This document shows positions 36,006 through 44,153 of a stretch of 64,000 bases of DNA, piece by piece (position 1 is the first letter of the stretch; each line of letters opens with the position of its first letter). Position numbers and translations under genes: made by a program. The DNA comes from Chelativorans sp. Marseille-P2723 (GTDB taxonomy: Bacteria > Pseudomonadota > Alphaproteobacteria > Rhizobiales > Rhizobiaceae), in contig NZ_CADDWI010000013.1 in the NCBI RefSeq assembly GCF_902809845.1, positions 62,001 to 126,000 on the forward strand, given 5' to 3'. The notes beneath the pieces are model-generated. The model was not told the DNA's origin. It saw only the letters and a program-made list of their open reading frames with translations, and made no database searches.

Positions 36006-36995
36006 ATGCAGGACAGGCTCGTGCGGTATCAGGAGGCTGCGCGGCGGGCGGTAGACTGGGTAATCCCGCGCATTAGCAAGGATGGAACCATCGCTGGCAG
36101 TGAGGACATCGTCTTCGGCTATTACAAGGCTCTTCCCGCTTTGTGGACCGGAGGAAGGCCTATCGAGGCAGGCCGGATACTGAACCGCATCCGCAATCGG
36201 TTTTTTGAGAACGGCCGGTTCGAGACGGATGGCGACCGGTATCCTGGCGCCTCCTCCGGCCCGGGCTACCGGCATGCCTGGTTCGTCATTGGAGCTCACA
36301 TGATGGGCGCCTACGACGTGTCGATGCCAGCCATAGCAACCATGGAGCTCGATCTTGATCCAGACAGCGGCGGCGTAGGAAACGGCGCGCATGATCCTGC
36401 AGCCGATTGGGGCACCACTTGCAACGTCATCAATGCGCTATTAGCAGGAAACCGCGTCGAGGCGGCAGTAAAGGCTGGCCAGCTCATCGAAAGGATGCTG
36501 GAAGCTCAGTCGAACCCCCGCAGGATGATCATGCGATGGGACCCGCAACGCGGTATTTTCGACCCGTCTCCCGATATTCCCCGCAAGGGATGGAACATCG
36601 GGATCGGCGAGCGCAAGCAGACCTATTGGTACATCGGCATAGCCATGTATACCTTCGCGCGCTTGTATGAAGCGACGGGGGAGAAGCATTGGCTTGGGTC
36701 AGCGGACAAGCTGTTGGAGTTCGCGCTTGCCTGCCGCGAAGATTTCGCTGGGAACATGAATACGAGCAAGCTGGCCTGGGGCGCGTCCCAGATGGCGGCC
36801 CACAGCGCAAACCCACAATACAAAGAGCTGGCAATGGAGGTCGCCGACTGGATTGCACAGAGTCAGTGTGCTTCGGGCATCTGGGTGCGAAATCCCGATG
36901 TACACACCGAGGAGACGCAGCCGATACCCATTACACTGGATGCCACGCTTGACCGCGCCTTCTACCTGACCGAGGTGATCGCTGCGCTCGCCTAA
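36006..36995 (+). CDS. Alpha/alpha-toroid-like protein of unknown function
   Basis: 329 residues, no signal peptide. The sequence repeats helix pairs with aromatic and Gly turns (LPALWTGGRPIEAGRILNRI, AWFVIGAHMMGAYDVSMPA, TYWYIGIAMYTFARLYEATGEKHWL, LAWGASQMAAHSANPQYKELA), as in six-hairpin glycosidase-like or terpene-cyclase-like toroids. I cannot name the family. The conserved-looking Asp/Glu residues (ADWGTTCN, LDATLDRAF) may be catalytic. The ATG at 36006 has GAGGAGC upstream. It may act on the substrate of the neighbouring transporter or cyclic compounds (speculative). Confidence 0.6.
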   Translation: MQDRLVRYQEAARRAVDWVIPRISKDGTIAGSEDIVFGYYKALPALWTGGRPIEAGRILNRIRNRFFENGRFETDGDRYPGASSGPGYRHAWFVIGAHMMGAYDVSMPAIATMELDLDPDSGGVGNGAHDPAADWGTTCNVINALLAGNRVEAAVKAGQLIERMLEAQSNPRRMIMRWDPQRGIFDPSPDIPRKGWNIGIGERKQTYWYIGIAMYTFARLYEATGEKHWLGSADKLLEFALACREDFAGNMNTSKLAWGASQMAAHSANPQYKELAMEVADWIAQSQCASGIWVRNPDVHTEETQPIPITLDATLDRAFYLTEVIAALA

Positions 36996-37043
36996 CATAC
37001 TCAGGCGAGGCTGTGGCACAGTATTCGGTTCCAGCAGAGATCA

Positions 37044-37073
37044 AAGCGGCATCAGCCCGAGCTGATGCCGCTT
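37044..37073. terminator. Bidirectional hairpin between convergent genes
   Basis: AAGCGGCATCAGC (37044-37056) pairs with GCTGATGCCGCTT (37061-37073), a perfect 13-bp stem with a 4-base loop, between the stop at 36995 and the leftward dehydrogenase stop at 37100. A-rich and T-rich ends are part of the stem. Confidence 0.6.
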
Positions 37074-37099
37074 CTGGATGGTGCGTAGCGATCACCGCT

Positions 37100-38308
37100 C
37101 TACCCTTCAGCCACCTGCCAGCGCCAGAAGTCCCTGTCTTCTTTCTCCAGGAATCGGTTCAGCACCATCTTGTGGACCTCATCGGCTCCGTCTACGAGCC
37201 TTGCCTGGCGGGCATAGCGGTAGATCCACTCCAGCACAGTGTCCTTCGAATAGCCGCGCGCGCCGTTGATCTGAATAGCAACATCTGCGGCTTGATGGAG
37301 GAGGTTAGCGACGTGGACCTTCGCCATAGACACTTCTTTTCTGGCGAAGCTGCCCTGATCAAGCGCCCAGGCAGCCTTCATGACAAGGATTCGCCCGACC
37401 TCGATTTTCATGGCGAGGTCGCCAAGCATCATCTGGATGCTTTCTCGCCTGGACAGCCGCTCCCCAAAGGCGAAACGCTCAGCGGCGTAAGCCTGCGCGA
37501 TTTCCACGCAGCGCTTTGACAGGCCCAGCCAGCGCATGCAGTGCGTCAGCCGCGCCGGGCCAAGCCGCATCTGGGTCAATTTCAAACCGTCGCCTTCGGA
37601 CAAAAGCACGTTTTCTACGGGAATTTCCAGTCCCTCGAATACGAGCTCACAATGCCCGCCGTGCTCTTCCGGACCCATGATCTTGATACGTCGATCAATC
37701 CGCCAACCCGGCTGGTCACGGTCGAAGAGGAAGGCGGTCAGACCGCGACGTGAATCGTCAGACGTACGAGCGACAAGGAGGAAATGCTTTGCTTCCTCAG
37801 CACCGGTGATGAACCATTTTCTACCGCGAATTACGTACCGATCACCAAGGCGCGTGGCAGTGGTCTGCATCATGGAAGGATCCGAGCCGCCGCCCGGAGC
37901 CGGCTCCGTCATCACGAAGGAAGAGCGAACTTTTCCTTCGACGATCGGCTTTAGCCAGCGCTCCTTCTGCGCCTCGGTGGCGGCCATCTCCAGCACCATC
38001 ATGTTGCCGTCGTCGGGTGCTGCCGAGTTGAAGATGACCGGCCCGAAGATCGACCGGTTCATTTCCTCGTAGCAAACGGCCATGCCGACCTTACCAAGCC
38101 CGGCCCCGCCACTCTCCGGCTTCAATTGCAGGCACCACATTCCCCTGGACCGTGCCTCGCTCCGCAGCTTGTCTGCCAGGTCAAGTCGGATGTTCTCATG
38201 CGCGTCGTAATTCAAAGGGTCGTCTTCGAGGGGCATGATGCGTTCTTCGACGAAGCTCGCTATGCGGGCGCGCATGCCCTCTATGTGCTCTGTGATAGTG
38301 AAATCCAT
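37100..38308 (-). CDS. Acyl-CoA dehydrogenase, ACAD10/11-like (LvaC-like)
   Basis: 402-residue flavoprotein. It differs from ordinary acyl-CoA dehydrogenases and resembles ACAD10/11 by eye: IFNSAAPDDGNMMVLEM (human ACAD11 reads FNCSAPDTGNM), GPARLTHCMRWLGL and RLVDGADEVHKM at the C-terminus. ACAD10/11 and LvaC process 4-phosphoryl-hydroxyacyl-CoA made by an APH-type kinase. The ATG at 38308 follows AGGAGGAGC. It ends an operon with the SDR upstream (10 bp apart). The kinase at 27603 is the obvious partner, although not adjacent. Confidence 0.85.
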   Translation of the reverse strand: MDFTITEHIEGMRARIASFVEERIMPLEDDPLNYDAHENIRLDLADKLRSEARSRGMWCLQLKPESGGAGLGKVGMAVCYEEMNRSIFGPVIFNSAAPDDGNMMVLEMAATEAQKERWLKPIVEGKVRSSFVMTEPAPGGGSDPSMMQTTATRLGDRYVIRGRKWFITGAEEAKHFLLVARTSDDSRRGLTAFLFDRDQPGWRIDRRIKIMGPEEHGGHCELVFEGLEIPVENVLLSEGDGLKLTQMRLGPARLTHCMRWLGLSKRCVEIAQAYAAERFAFGERLSRRESIQMMLGDLAMKIEVGRILVMKAAWALDQGSFARKEVSMAKVHVANLLHQAADVAIQINGARGYSKDTVLEWIYRYARQARLVDGADEVHKMVLNRFLEKEDRDFWRWQVAEG

Positions 38309-38318
38309 CCTGCTCCTC

Positions 38319-39068
38319 CTATAACGACGAGACGAGATGGCCGCCGTCCACGGCAAGCGTTGCGCCGGTGATGTAACGTCCTGCATCCGACGCAAGCAGA
38401 AGCAGAGCGCCATCGAGGTCCTCTGCCTGGCCCAGTCGGCGCTGTGGAATGCGCTTTACTAATGCCTTGCCAGCATCGGTCTCAAAAAAACCGCGGTTTA
38501 GGTCCGTCTCGATATAGCCCGGGCAGAGTGCATTGACGCGGATATCATAGCGGGCCCATTCCAGTGCCAGCACCTTAGTGAGCTGAACCAGCCCTGCTTT
38601 GGATGTAGCATAGGCAGACAAACCACCAGCCACGCGGTGTCCCAGAATCGAAGCTATATTGACAATGCTTCCTGAAGTGCTCGCTTCGCGCAATCGGCCG
38701 GCGAAAGCCTGCGCGGTGAGAAAAGCCCCTTTCAAATTTGTATCGAGAGCGCGGTCCCATTCAGCTTCGGGAAGATCCATTGCAGCGCCGGCGCCGCTCA
38801 GGCCCGCATTGTTGATGAGAATGTCCGCCTTCGGATCGAGTGCCGTCACGACTTCACGGATGCGGGCTGAATCGCTTACATCGAGAGCGACCGCCTGGGC
38901 CGTACCGCCCTCGCGGCGAATAGCATCGCGCGCTTCCTCCAGAGCTTCAACGCGACGTGCGGCCAGCACAACCGCCGCGCCGTGCCGCGCTAGCAGCTTC
39001 GCAAAGTGCAGCCCAAGCCCACCTGAAGCTCCGGTTACCATTGCCGTACGGCCGGACAGATCAAACAT
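38319..39068 (-). CDS. Short-chain dehydrogenase/reductase
   Basis: 249-residue classical SDR with TGASGGLG (13-20), NNAGLSG, the Ser in NIASILG and YATSK. It resembles 3-oxoacyl or 3-hydroxybutyrate-type reductases. In the LVA pathway an SDR (LvaD) sits beside the ACAD, and this operon has the same pair (analogy only). The ATG at 39068 has AGGAGGAG upstream. A TetR-type palindrome lies 20 bp upstream of the start. Confidence 0.87.
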   Translation of the reverse strand: MFDLSGRTAMVTGASGGLGLHFAKLLARHGAAVVLAARRVEALEEARDAIRREGGTAQAVALDVSDSARIREVVTALDPKADILINNAGLSGAGAAMDLPEAEWDRALDTNLKGAFLTAQAFAGRLREASTSGSIVNIASILGHRVAGGLSAYATSKAGLVQLTKVLALEWARYDIRVNALCPGYIETDLNRGFFETDAGKALVKRIPQRRLGQAEDLDGALLLLASDAGRYITGATLAVDGGHLVSSL

Positions 39069-39087
39069 TTCTCCTCCCTAAAAAGTG

Positions 39088-39101
39088 AACGAGCGCTCGC
39101 T
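39088..39101. promoter_or_regulatory. TetR-type operator candidate
   Basis: ACGAGCGCTCG in the core: CGAGCGCTCG (39090-39099) is a perfect 10-bp palindrome, extended by one more matching pair to 39088/39101. It lies 20 bp upstream of the SDR start, in the divergent region before the TetR gene (39303), and so is a natural target of that regulator. Confidence 0.5.
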
Positions 39102-39302
39102 TTTCGAATGAACCAAGAACTGTTAGCTGTCAAGCGTGGAGACAAGTGATTCGTTTTCGCAATTCCACCAGATTTGGGGAGAGAGCCTGATGCGATTCAA
39201 GAAAGTGGAATCCCGGCTTTCCATCCGGAAATGCAGAAATGCAAAGACGTGGTTCATTTCGGCGTTTTCAAAAATCCTGGAATGATCTAGCCGAGACCTA
39301 CT

Positions 39303-39989
39303 GTGAAAAACGCGCAGGACCTGAACTCACGTTACTCGACCGAAGAACTATGCGCACGCATCCTTGAACGCCATCGCGCGCGCATCAAAGTACGTAAGCA
39401 GCAGCTCGTCCTTGCCAACCTGTCGCGCATCGTCACGGCCTTTTTGCGCCTCTCCAACCGGAAGGGCTATCATGCGATGTCGCTTCGGGAACTTGCCGAT
39501 GAATCAGGGCTGAGCATGGGCGCACTTTACACCTATTTCGACAGCAAGGAGATGCTGCTCGTGATGGTTGTCGGAGAGGTCGCGAACACCATGAGCGAAG
39601 TCCTTGCTTCAGTTCCCGAAGAAACGCGGCAGGATCCGCGTGCACATATGTACTGGCTCATCGACACACATATCAGGCTGACGGAGACGATGCAGCAATG
39701 GTTCGTCTTCGTCTTCATGGAAACCAAGTCCTTTCCGAGATCCGTGCGCCAGGCGGCGGTCGATTCAGAGACGCTTGCCGAACAGGAACTGGCCGAAATT
39801 ATCGAACGCGGCAACGCAGCCGGGGTATTCGACGTCGAAGACCCGCAGCTATTCGCGGCGATGGTAAAGCCTCTGCTTCAGGACTGGTACGTCAAGCGCG
39901 CCAAATACCGAAGGCGGAAAGTTGGTATTGATCGCTACATAGAACAGGTAACCAACGTGATTGAAAGAGCGGCTTGCAGCAAGACTTAA
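39303..39989 (+). CDS. TetR/AcrR family transcriptional regulator
   Basis: 228 residues. The N-terminal HTH spans about 40-85 (FLRLSNRKGYHAMSLRELADESGLSMGALYTYFDSKEMLL), preceded by an unusually long 35-residue charged arm. The C-terminal ligand domain is helical, with ETMQQWFVFVFMETKSFP. The start is GTG at 39303 with a poor ribosome site; the later ATG would cut the HTH. It is divergent from the SDR-ACAD operon, the usual TetR arrangement. It is also the only TetR gene in the window, so it is one candidate for the PsrA-like sites, though its own promoter palindrome is different. Confidence 0.85.
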   Translation: MKNAQDLNSRYSTEELCARILERHRARIKVRKQQLVLANLSRIVTAFLRLSNRKGYHAMSLRELADESGLSMGALYTYFDSKEMLLVMVVGEVANTMSEVLASVPEETRQDPRAHMYWLIDTHIRLTETMQQWFVFVFMETKSFPRSVRQAAVDSETLAEQELAEIIERGNAAGVFDVEDPQLFAAMVKPLLQDWYVKRAKYRRRKVGIDRYIEQVTNVIERAACSKT

Positions 39990-39993
39990 GGAT

Positions 39994-40011
39994 GATGCGT
40001 AGCTACGCATC
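39994..40011 (+). terminator. Palindromic terminator after TetR gene
   Basis: GATGCGTAGCTACGCATC, an 18-bp perfect palindrome 5 bp after the TetR stop, followed by CTCCTTCCCTTT. Its stem would have 7 pairs around a 4-base loop. Confidence 0.5.
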
Positions 40012-40224
40012 TGCTCCTTCCCTTTAAGCAAACATCAACAACGCCCACTCCACATCGCTTTTCAAAGCGGCCCATATTGCCAACGCAATAAGGGCGGCGC
40101 GTGGTTGTCGAGACGGTCTGGCCAAGTACGCTTGGCATCGGGATGAATAGCGCGCCGAAGCGCACGGAGCCCCCCAAAGCACTTAGCGGCCGCTCTCAAT
40201 CACCACCGCTCGGGGAGGGACCTG

Positions 40225-41028
40225 ATGGATCTTGGTTTGACGGGTAGGACCGCCGTGGTTACCGGGGCGAGCAGAGGGCTTGGCTTGGCAATCGCTAAGG
40301 AGCTTGCGCAGGAAGGCTGTCGGACGATCATGATTGCCCGCAATGCCGAGCGGCTGCAGGCGGCGGCTGAGCCGCTGCAGAAGGCAGGGTACGATATCGC
40401 CACGATCGCCGCCGACGCCACGGACAAGCAGGCTATTGGCAAAACCTGCGCGAAAATACGGTCCTTGAAAGGGCCTATCGATATTCTCGTCTACAACAAT
40501 GGAGGGCCGCCGGATTCGCTCTTCGACAACGCGAGCGAAGACGAGTTCGACGCGGCCTACCGGATTCTGGTGAAGGGCCTTGCCTGGTGGACCCGGGAGG
40601 TGGCCGGCGATATGAAGGCCCGCAACTGGGGGCGCATCATCAATATGGCATCCATAGCGGCCAAGGAGCCGCATCGCGACGTTTCGATGGTGCTCCACAA
40701 CCTTGGCCGGCCGGCCGCAGTTGGGCTCAGCCGAACGCTTGCCAATGATCTGGGCCCATATGGAATTACCATCAATTCAATAGCCACAGGCTCCATCGAC
40801 GGCGGCGAAGACTCGTCTTTCCGCAGAACGTATCGGGCCTTCGCCGAAAAGCAGGGCATACCGGCCGAAGAGCTTATTGCAAAAAGGCTTGCGCCGGTGC
40901 CATTGCGCCGCGCTGGCACTCCGGACGAGGTGGCGGCGCTTGTCGCTTTTCTCTGCTCCACACGCGCGGCCTTCATTACCGGACAGATGATTGTGATCGA
41001 TGGCGGACGGATCAATGCGCTGCTTTAG
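40225..41028 (+). CDS. SDR-fold protein with His/Arg in place of catalytic Tyr/Lys, paralogue 2
   Basis: 267 residues with TGASRGLG (13-20), NNGGPP in place of NNAG, Ser143, and His158-x3-Arg162 in MVLHNLGRPAAVGL. The same positions occur in the proteins at 21938 and 51331. The ATG at 40225 follows CGGGGAGGG. It precedes the SMP-30 and monooxygenase genes by 103 bp; in a classic alicyclic route an SDR would form the ketone, but the altered site makes this uncertain. Confidence 0.8.
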   Translation: MDLGLTGRTAVVTGASRGLGLAIAKELAQEGCRTIMIARNAERLQAAAEPLQKAGYDIATIAADATDKQAIGKTCAKIRSLKGPIDILVYNNGGPPDSLFDNASEDEFDAAYRILVKGLAWWTREVAGDMKARNWGRIINMASIAAKEPHRDVSMVLHNLGRPAAVGLSRTLANDLGPYGITINSIATGSIDGGEDSSFRRTYRAFAEKQGIPAEELIAKRLAPVPLRRAGTPDEVAALVAFLCSTRAAFITGQMIVIDGGRINALL

Positions 41029-41045
41029 ACCAGGGCAAGACGGCG

Positions 41046-41059
41046 ATAATCCATATGCA
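41046..41059. promoter_or_regulatory. CATATG-centred shared motif, copy 4
   Basis: ATAATCCATATGCA; its reverse strand is the same 14 bases as 35131-35144. It lies 73 bp upstream of the SMP-30 gene start. Confidence 0.4.
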
Positions 41060-41121
41060 ATTCATCGCCTACCCCGCTCGCATAGCTAAACGGATGTCGT
41101 ATGGCTCTGTCGATGAATTGC
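41057..41121. repeat. Spaced inverted repeat upstream of the SMP-30 gene
   Basis: GCAATTCATCG (41057-41067) and CGATGAATTGC (41111-41121) are perfect 11-bp inverted arms 43 bp apart. The right arm ends 10 bp before the start at 41132 and adjoins its ribosome site, so pairing in the leader could affect translation. Confidence 0.4.
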
Positions 41122-41131
41122 TGAGGGACTT

Positions 41132-42061
41132 ATGCCACTAAAGCCTGATTTCAAGATTGTTGCCGACGGCCTTCGCTTTCCCGAAGGCCCCATCGCCATG
41201 GCTGATGGCTCTGTTGTGCTGGTCGAGATCGAAGCAAGGACGCTCAGCCGCATTACACCGGACGGCACACGAAGCGTCGTCACAGAACTCGAAGGCGGCC
41301 CTAACGGTGCTGCCCTGGGGCCGGATGGTAAGGTTTACGTTTGCAATAATGGCGGCTTCGCCTGGATAGAGGATGAATTCGGGCTACGCCCTCATGGTGC
41401 ACCCGAGGGCGACCCGGTGGGCTGGATTGAGCGTGTCGATCTCGACACGGGCAAGGTGGAGCGTCTCTATGACGGGAATGGCCCAATCAAGTTCCGTGGG
41501 CCGAACGACATCGTCTTCGACCGCCAAGGCGGCTTCTGGTTTACGGATGCAGGCAAGGTGAACCCGCGGATGGTCCACCGGGGCGGTGTCTACTACGGAC
41601 GCACGGACGGCTCCCTGCTCGTTGAAGCCATATATCCGATGTGGCAAGCCAATGGTGTTGGACTATCACCGGATGAAAGCCGCCTCTACGTCGCTGAGAC
41701 GGTCACCGGCCGTTTGTGGGAGTTCGAAGTCACAGGTCCGGGAGAGGTGGCCAAGAAAGGTTTTCCCTCTCCCCATGGAGGCCGTCTTCTAGCCGGTCTT
41801 CCCGGTTACCAGCTCTTCGACTCGCTCGCGGTCGATTCGGCCGGAAACGTTTGCGTTGCGACACTGATGAATGGCGGCATTACTGTGGTGTCCCCAGACG
41901 GAAGCTCGATCCAGCACATCGCGCTTCCCGATCACTACGTAACCAACATATGCTTCGGCGGCCCCGAATTACGAACGGCCTATGTGACACTCTCACAAAG
42001 CGGGAAGCTGGTCAGCTTCGAATGGCCACGGCCGGGGCTACCACTTAATTTCAGCCGTTGA
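41132..42061 (+). CDS. SMP-30/gluconolactonase family lactonase
   Basis: 309-residue six-bladed beta-propeller. Metal-site signatures are visible: FPEGPIAMADG with the Glu, GPNGAALGPDGKVYVCNNGG, GPNDIVFDRQGGFWFTDAG with Asn/Asp, and NGVGLSPDESRLYVAE. It hydrolyses lactones with a divalent metal. The following gene is a Baeyer-Villiger monooxygenase, which would produce a lactone; this is a classical pairing. The ATG at 41132 follows GAGGGA. No signal peptide, so the enzyme is cytoplasmic. Confidence 0.87.
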   Translation: MPLKPDFKIVADGLRFPEGPIAMADGSVVLVEIEARTLSRITPDGTRSVVTELEGGPNGAALGPDGKVYVCNNGGFAWIEDEFGLRPHGAPEGDPVGWIERVDLDTGKVERLYDGNGPIKFRGPNDIVFDRQGGFWFTDAGKVNPRMVHRGGVYYGRTDGSLLVEAIYPMWQANGVGLSPDESRLYVAETVTGRLWEFEVTGPGEVAKKGFPSPHGGRLLAGLPGYQLFDSLAVDSAGNVCVATLMNGGITVVSPDGSSIQHIALPDHYVTNICFGGPELRTAYVTLSQSGKLVSFEWPRPGLPLNFSR

Positions 42062-42085
42062 GGCACCCCAGCCATCCGCTTGTCG

Positions 42086-42096
42086 CATATGTAATA
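42086..42096. promoter_or_regulatory. CATATG-centred shared motif, copy 5
   Basis: CATATGTAATA, 107 bp upstream of the monooxygenase start (42203). It is shared with 35848-35858 over 11 bases. Confidence 0.35.
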
Positions 42097-42202
42097 GTCC
42101 CCCTAGCGGGGATAATTTCAGTGCCGGCAGCGCGAACGGGGGATATTGCAGAAGACACAGGTGGAGGCTTTGACAACCTCGACAGGCGACGAGACGATTG
42201 AC

Positions 42203-43846
42203 ATGATTGAAACTCAGACGACGACCATTAAACAACAACAATCCTCCGCGCCGATCGAGTATGACGCCATAATCATTGGCGCTGGCGCCGGAGGAATTTC
42301 CGCGCTCCTGCACTTGCGTGATCTCGGACTACGCTGCCGCCTTTTTGAGTCCGGCGGAGGCCCGGGTGGAGCCTGGTACTGGAACCGTTATCCAGGTGCA
42401 CGCTTCGATTCGGAGAGCTATTCCTACGGCTTCTTTTTCTCCAAGGAGCTGTTCCAGGAATGGAAATGGTCTGAACATTTTGCCGGTCAGCCCGAGACTG
42501 AGCGTTATTTCAACTATGTCATCGATCGTTTCGATCTGCGTAGGGACATGCAGTTCAAGTCGCGTGTCGATAAAGCGCATTTCAACGACGAGAAGAACGC
42601 GTGGGATGTCACCCTTGCGGACGGAACCCGATACCGGGGCCGGTGGCTCGTTGCTGCCGTCGGGCCGCTCACCAAGCCGCAACTACCAAAGATCGATGGA
42701 ATCGAAAGCTTCGCGGGGGAGGCATACCATACGGCGCGCTGGCCAAAGCATCCCGTCAGCTTTGAAGGCAAACGGGTCGGCGTGATAGGAACCGGCGCCT
42801 CCGGCGTGCAGACGATACAGGAGGTCGCCAAATCAGCCGCGCATCTTACGGTGTTTCAACGCACTGCCAACTATATGGCGCCGCTTGGAAACGGCCCAGT
42901 CACCGATGAGGAACAGGAACAGATTCAGGCCAGCTTCGAAGAACTCAAGCGGAAGGTGAATTCATCCTATGCCTGGTTTCTCCACACGCCGGACCAGCGA
43001 AGCATCTTCGACGTCTCGGATGAGGAACGTGAACGATTCTTCGAAGAGAAGTACAATGCCCGCGGCATGGGCATCTGGCAAGGAAACTTCCGGGACATCC
43101 TCACCGACCGGCGTGCAAACGACCTGATTTCGGATTTCATCCGGCGCAAGATCCGCGAGCGGGTGAAGGACCCGGAGACGGCCGAGAAGCTGATACCTAA
43201 GGATCACGGTTTCGGCACACGCCGGGTACCACACGAAACCAACTATTATGAAGTCTACAACCAGCCCAACGTGACGCTGGTCGACCTCAAAGCTACGCCA
43301 ATTACGCGTATCGTTCCCCAGGGTGTGCAGACGAGCGAAAGCTTCCACGAACTCGACATGTTGATTTATGCGACGGGGTTCGATGCCATTACGGGCGCTT
43401 TCGAGGCAATCGACATTCGAGGCTTGGGCGGTCAAAAGCTGGACGATAAATGGATAGACGGGCCGAGCACTTATCTTGGCGTGATGACGGCAGGCTTTCC
43501 GAATTTCTACATGCCGGCTGGCCCCTTAAGCGCTCAGGGCAACATACCGCGCACGTGCGAATATAACGCCTGGTGGCTGGCTGAACTGATCCGCTACATG
43601 CAAGCGGAAGGGTTGACCTATGTCGAACCCAAGCCCGAAGCGGAGGAGGAATGGACCGAACATGCGCGCCAGGTCCAATCGACGCTTCTCACCTCTGAAG
43701 TGGACTCTTGGTTTACAGGTGTGAATCGCAACCGGGAAGGGCGTACAAGCCGGCGCGTCGTGCAATATCGTGGTGGCGCTTTCATCTACCGCGAGAAGTG
43801 CGAAGCTGCCGTCAGGAACGGCTTCCCAGAATTCATCAAGAAGTAA
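42203..43846 (+). CDS. Baeyer-Villiger-type flavin monooxygenase
   Basis: About 547 residues. The FAD motif GAGAGG is at 26-31, the BVMO fingerprint FAGEAYHTARWP near 170-181 and the NADP motif GTGASG near 197. It inserts oxygen next to a ketone to form an ester or lactone, using NADPH and O2. A TTG start at 42146 would add 19 residues; the ATG at 42203 is kept, but its ribosome site is weak, so the N-terminus is uncertain. Context with the lactonase and SDR genes fits degradation of a cyclic ketone such as a cyclohexanone or terpenoid. Confidence 0.85.
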   Translation: MIETQTTTIKQQQSSAPIEYDAIIIGAGAGGISALLHLRDLGLRCRLFESGGGPGGAWYWNRYPGARFDSESYSYGFFFSKELFQEWKWSEHFAGQPETERYFNYVIDRFDLRRDMQFKSRVDKAHFNDEKNAWDVTLADGTRYRGRWLVAAVGPLTKPQLPKIDGIESFAGEAYHTARWPKHPVSFEGKRVGVIGTGASGVQTIQEVAKSAAHLTVFQRTANYMAPLGNGPVTDEEQEQIQASFEELKRKVNSSYAWFLHTPDQRSIFDVSDEERERFFEEKYNARGMGIWQGNFRDILTDRRANDLISDFIRRKIRERVKDPETAEKLIPKDHGFGTRRVPHETNYYEVYNQPNVTLVDLKATPITRIVPQGVQTSESFHELDMLIYATGFDAITGAFEAIDIRGLGGQKLDDKWIDGPSTYLGVMTAGFPNFYMPAGPLSAQGNIPRTCEYNAWWLAELIRYMQAEGLTYVEPKPEAEEEWTEHARQVQSTLLTSEVDSWFTGVNRNREGRTSRRVVQYRGGAFIYREKCEAAVRNGFPEFIKK

Positions 43847-44153
43847 TCCCTAACGTGTGCTAACGCGATTAGCGGTGAATATTCGAGCCATATTGGGTTG
43901 CCGCTTGGCAGCGGCTTCCCCGGTGAGCTCGATGCAGCCTGCGTTTAGAGAGGCGGTCGGCTCGCCGGAAGCTGCTGGGGCAGGATTATTGCATCTGCAA
44001 AAAACACCTTCCCTTCATTGACACTACAGCCTCCCGAACCTCCAATTCCCGTGAGAATGCTAGTTGGCAACTCGCCTTATACAGGAACGTCTGTCAGCGT
44101 TCGTGATGACCGACAGGTAACAAGCGCCGGCTTTGGCGCCTAGGGAGGTAAAG
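43847..44153. other. Intergenic region before the Liv operon
   Basis: 307 bp, no gene seen. Right after the monooxygenase stop there is a small palindrome GCTAA-cgcga-TTAGC (43859-43873) and then GCCGCT-tggc-AGCGGC (43900-43915), together a possible terminator. No operator of the other families was found. Confidence 0.4.

Noticed and set aside
43859-43873. GCTAA-cgcga-TTAGC as another PsrA-like site
   Set aside because: Spacing and arms differ from the consensus, and it lies directly after a stop codon, so a terminator stem is likelier.
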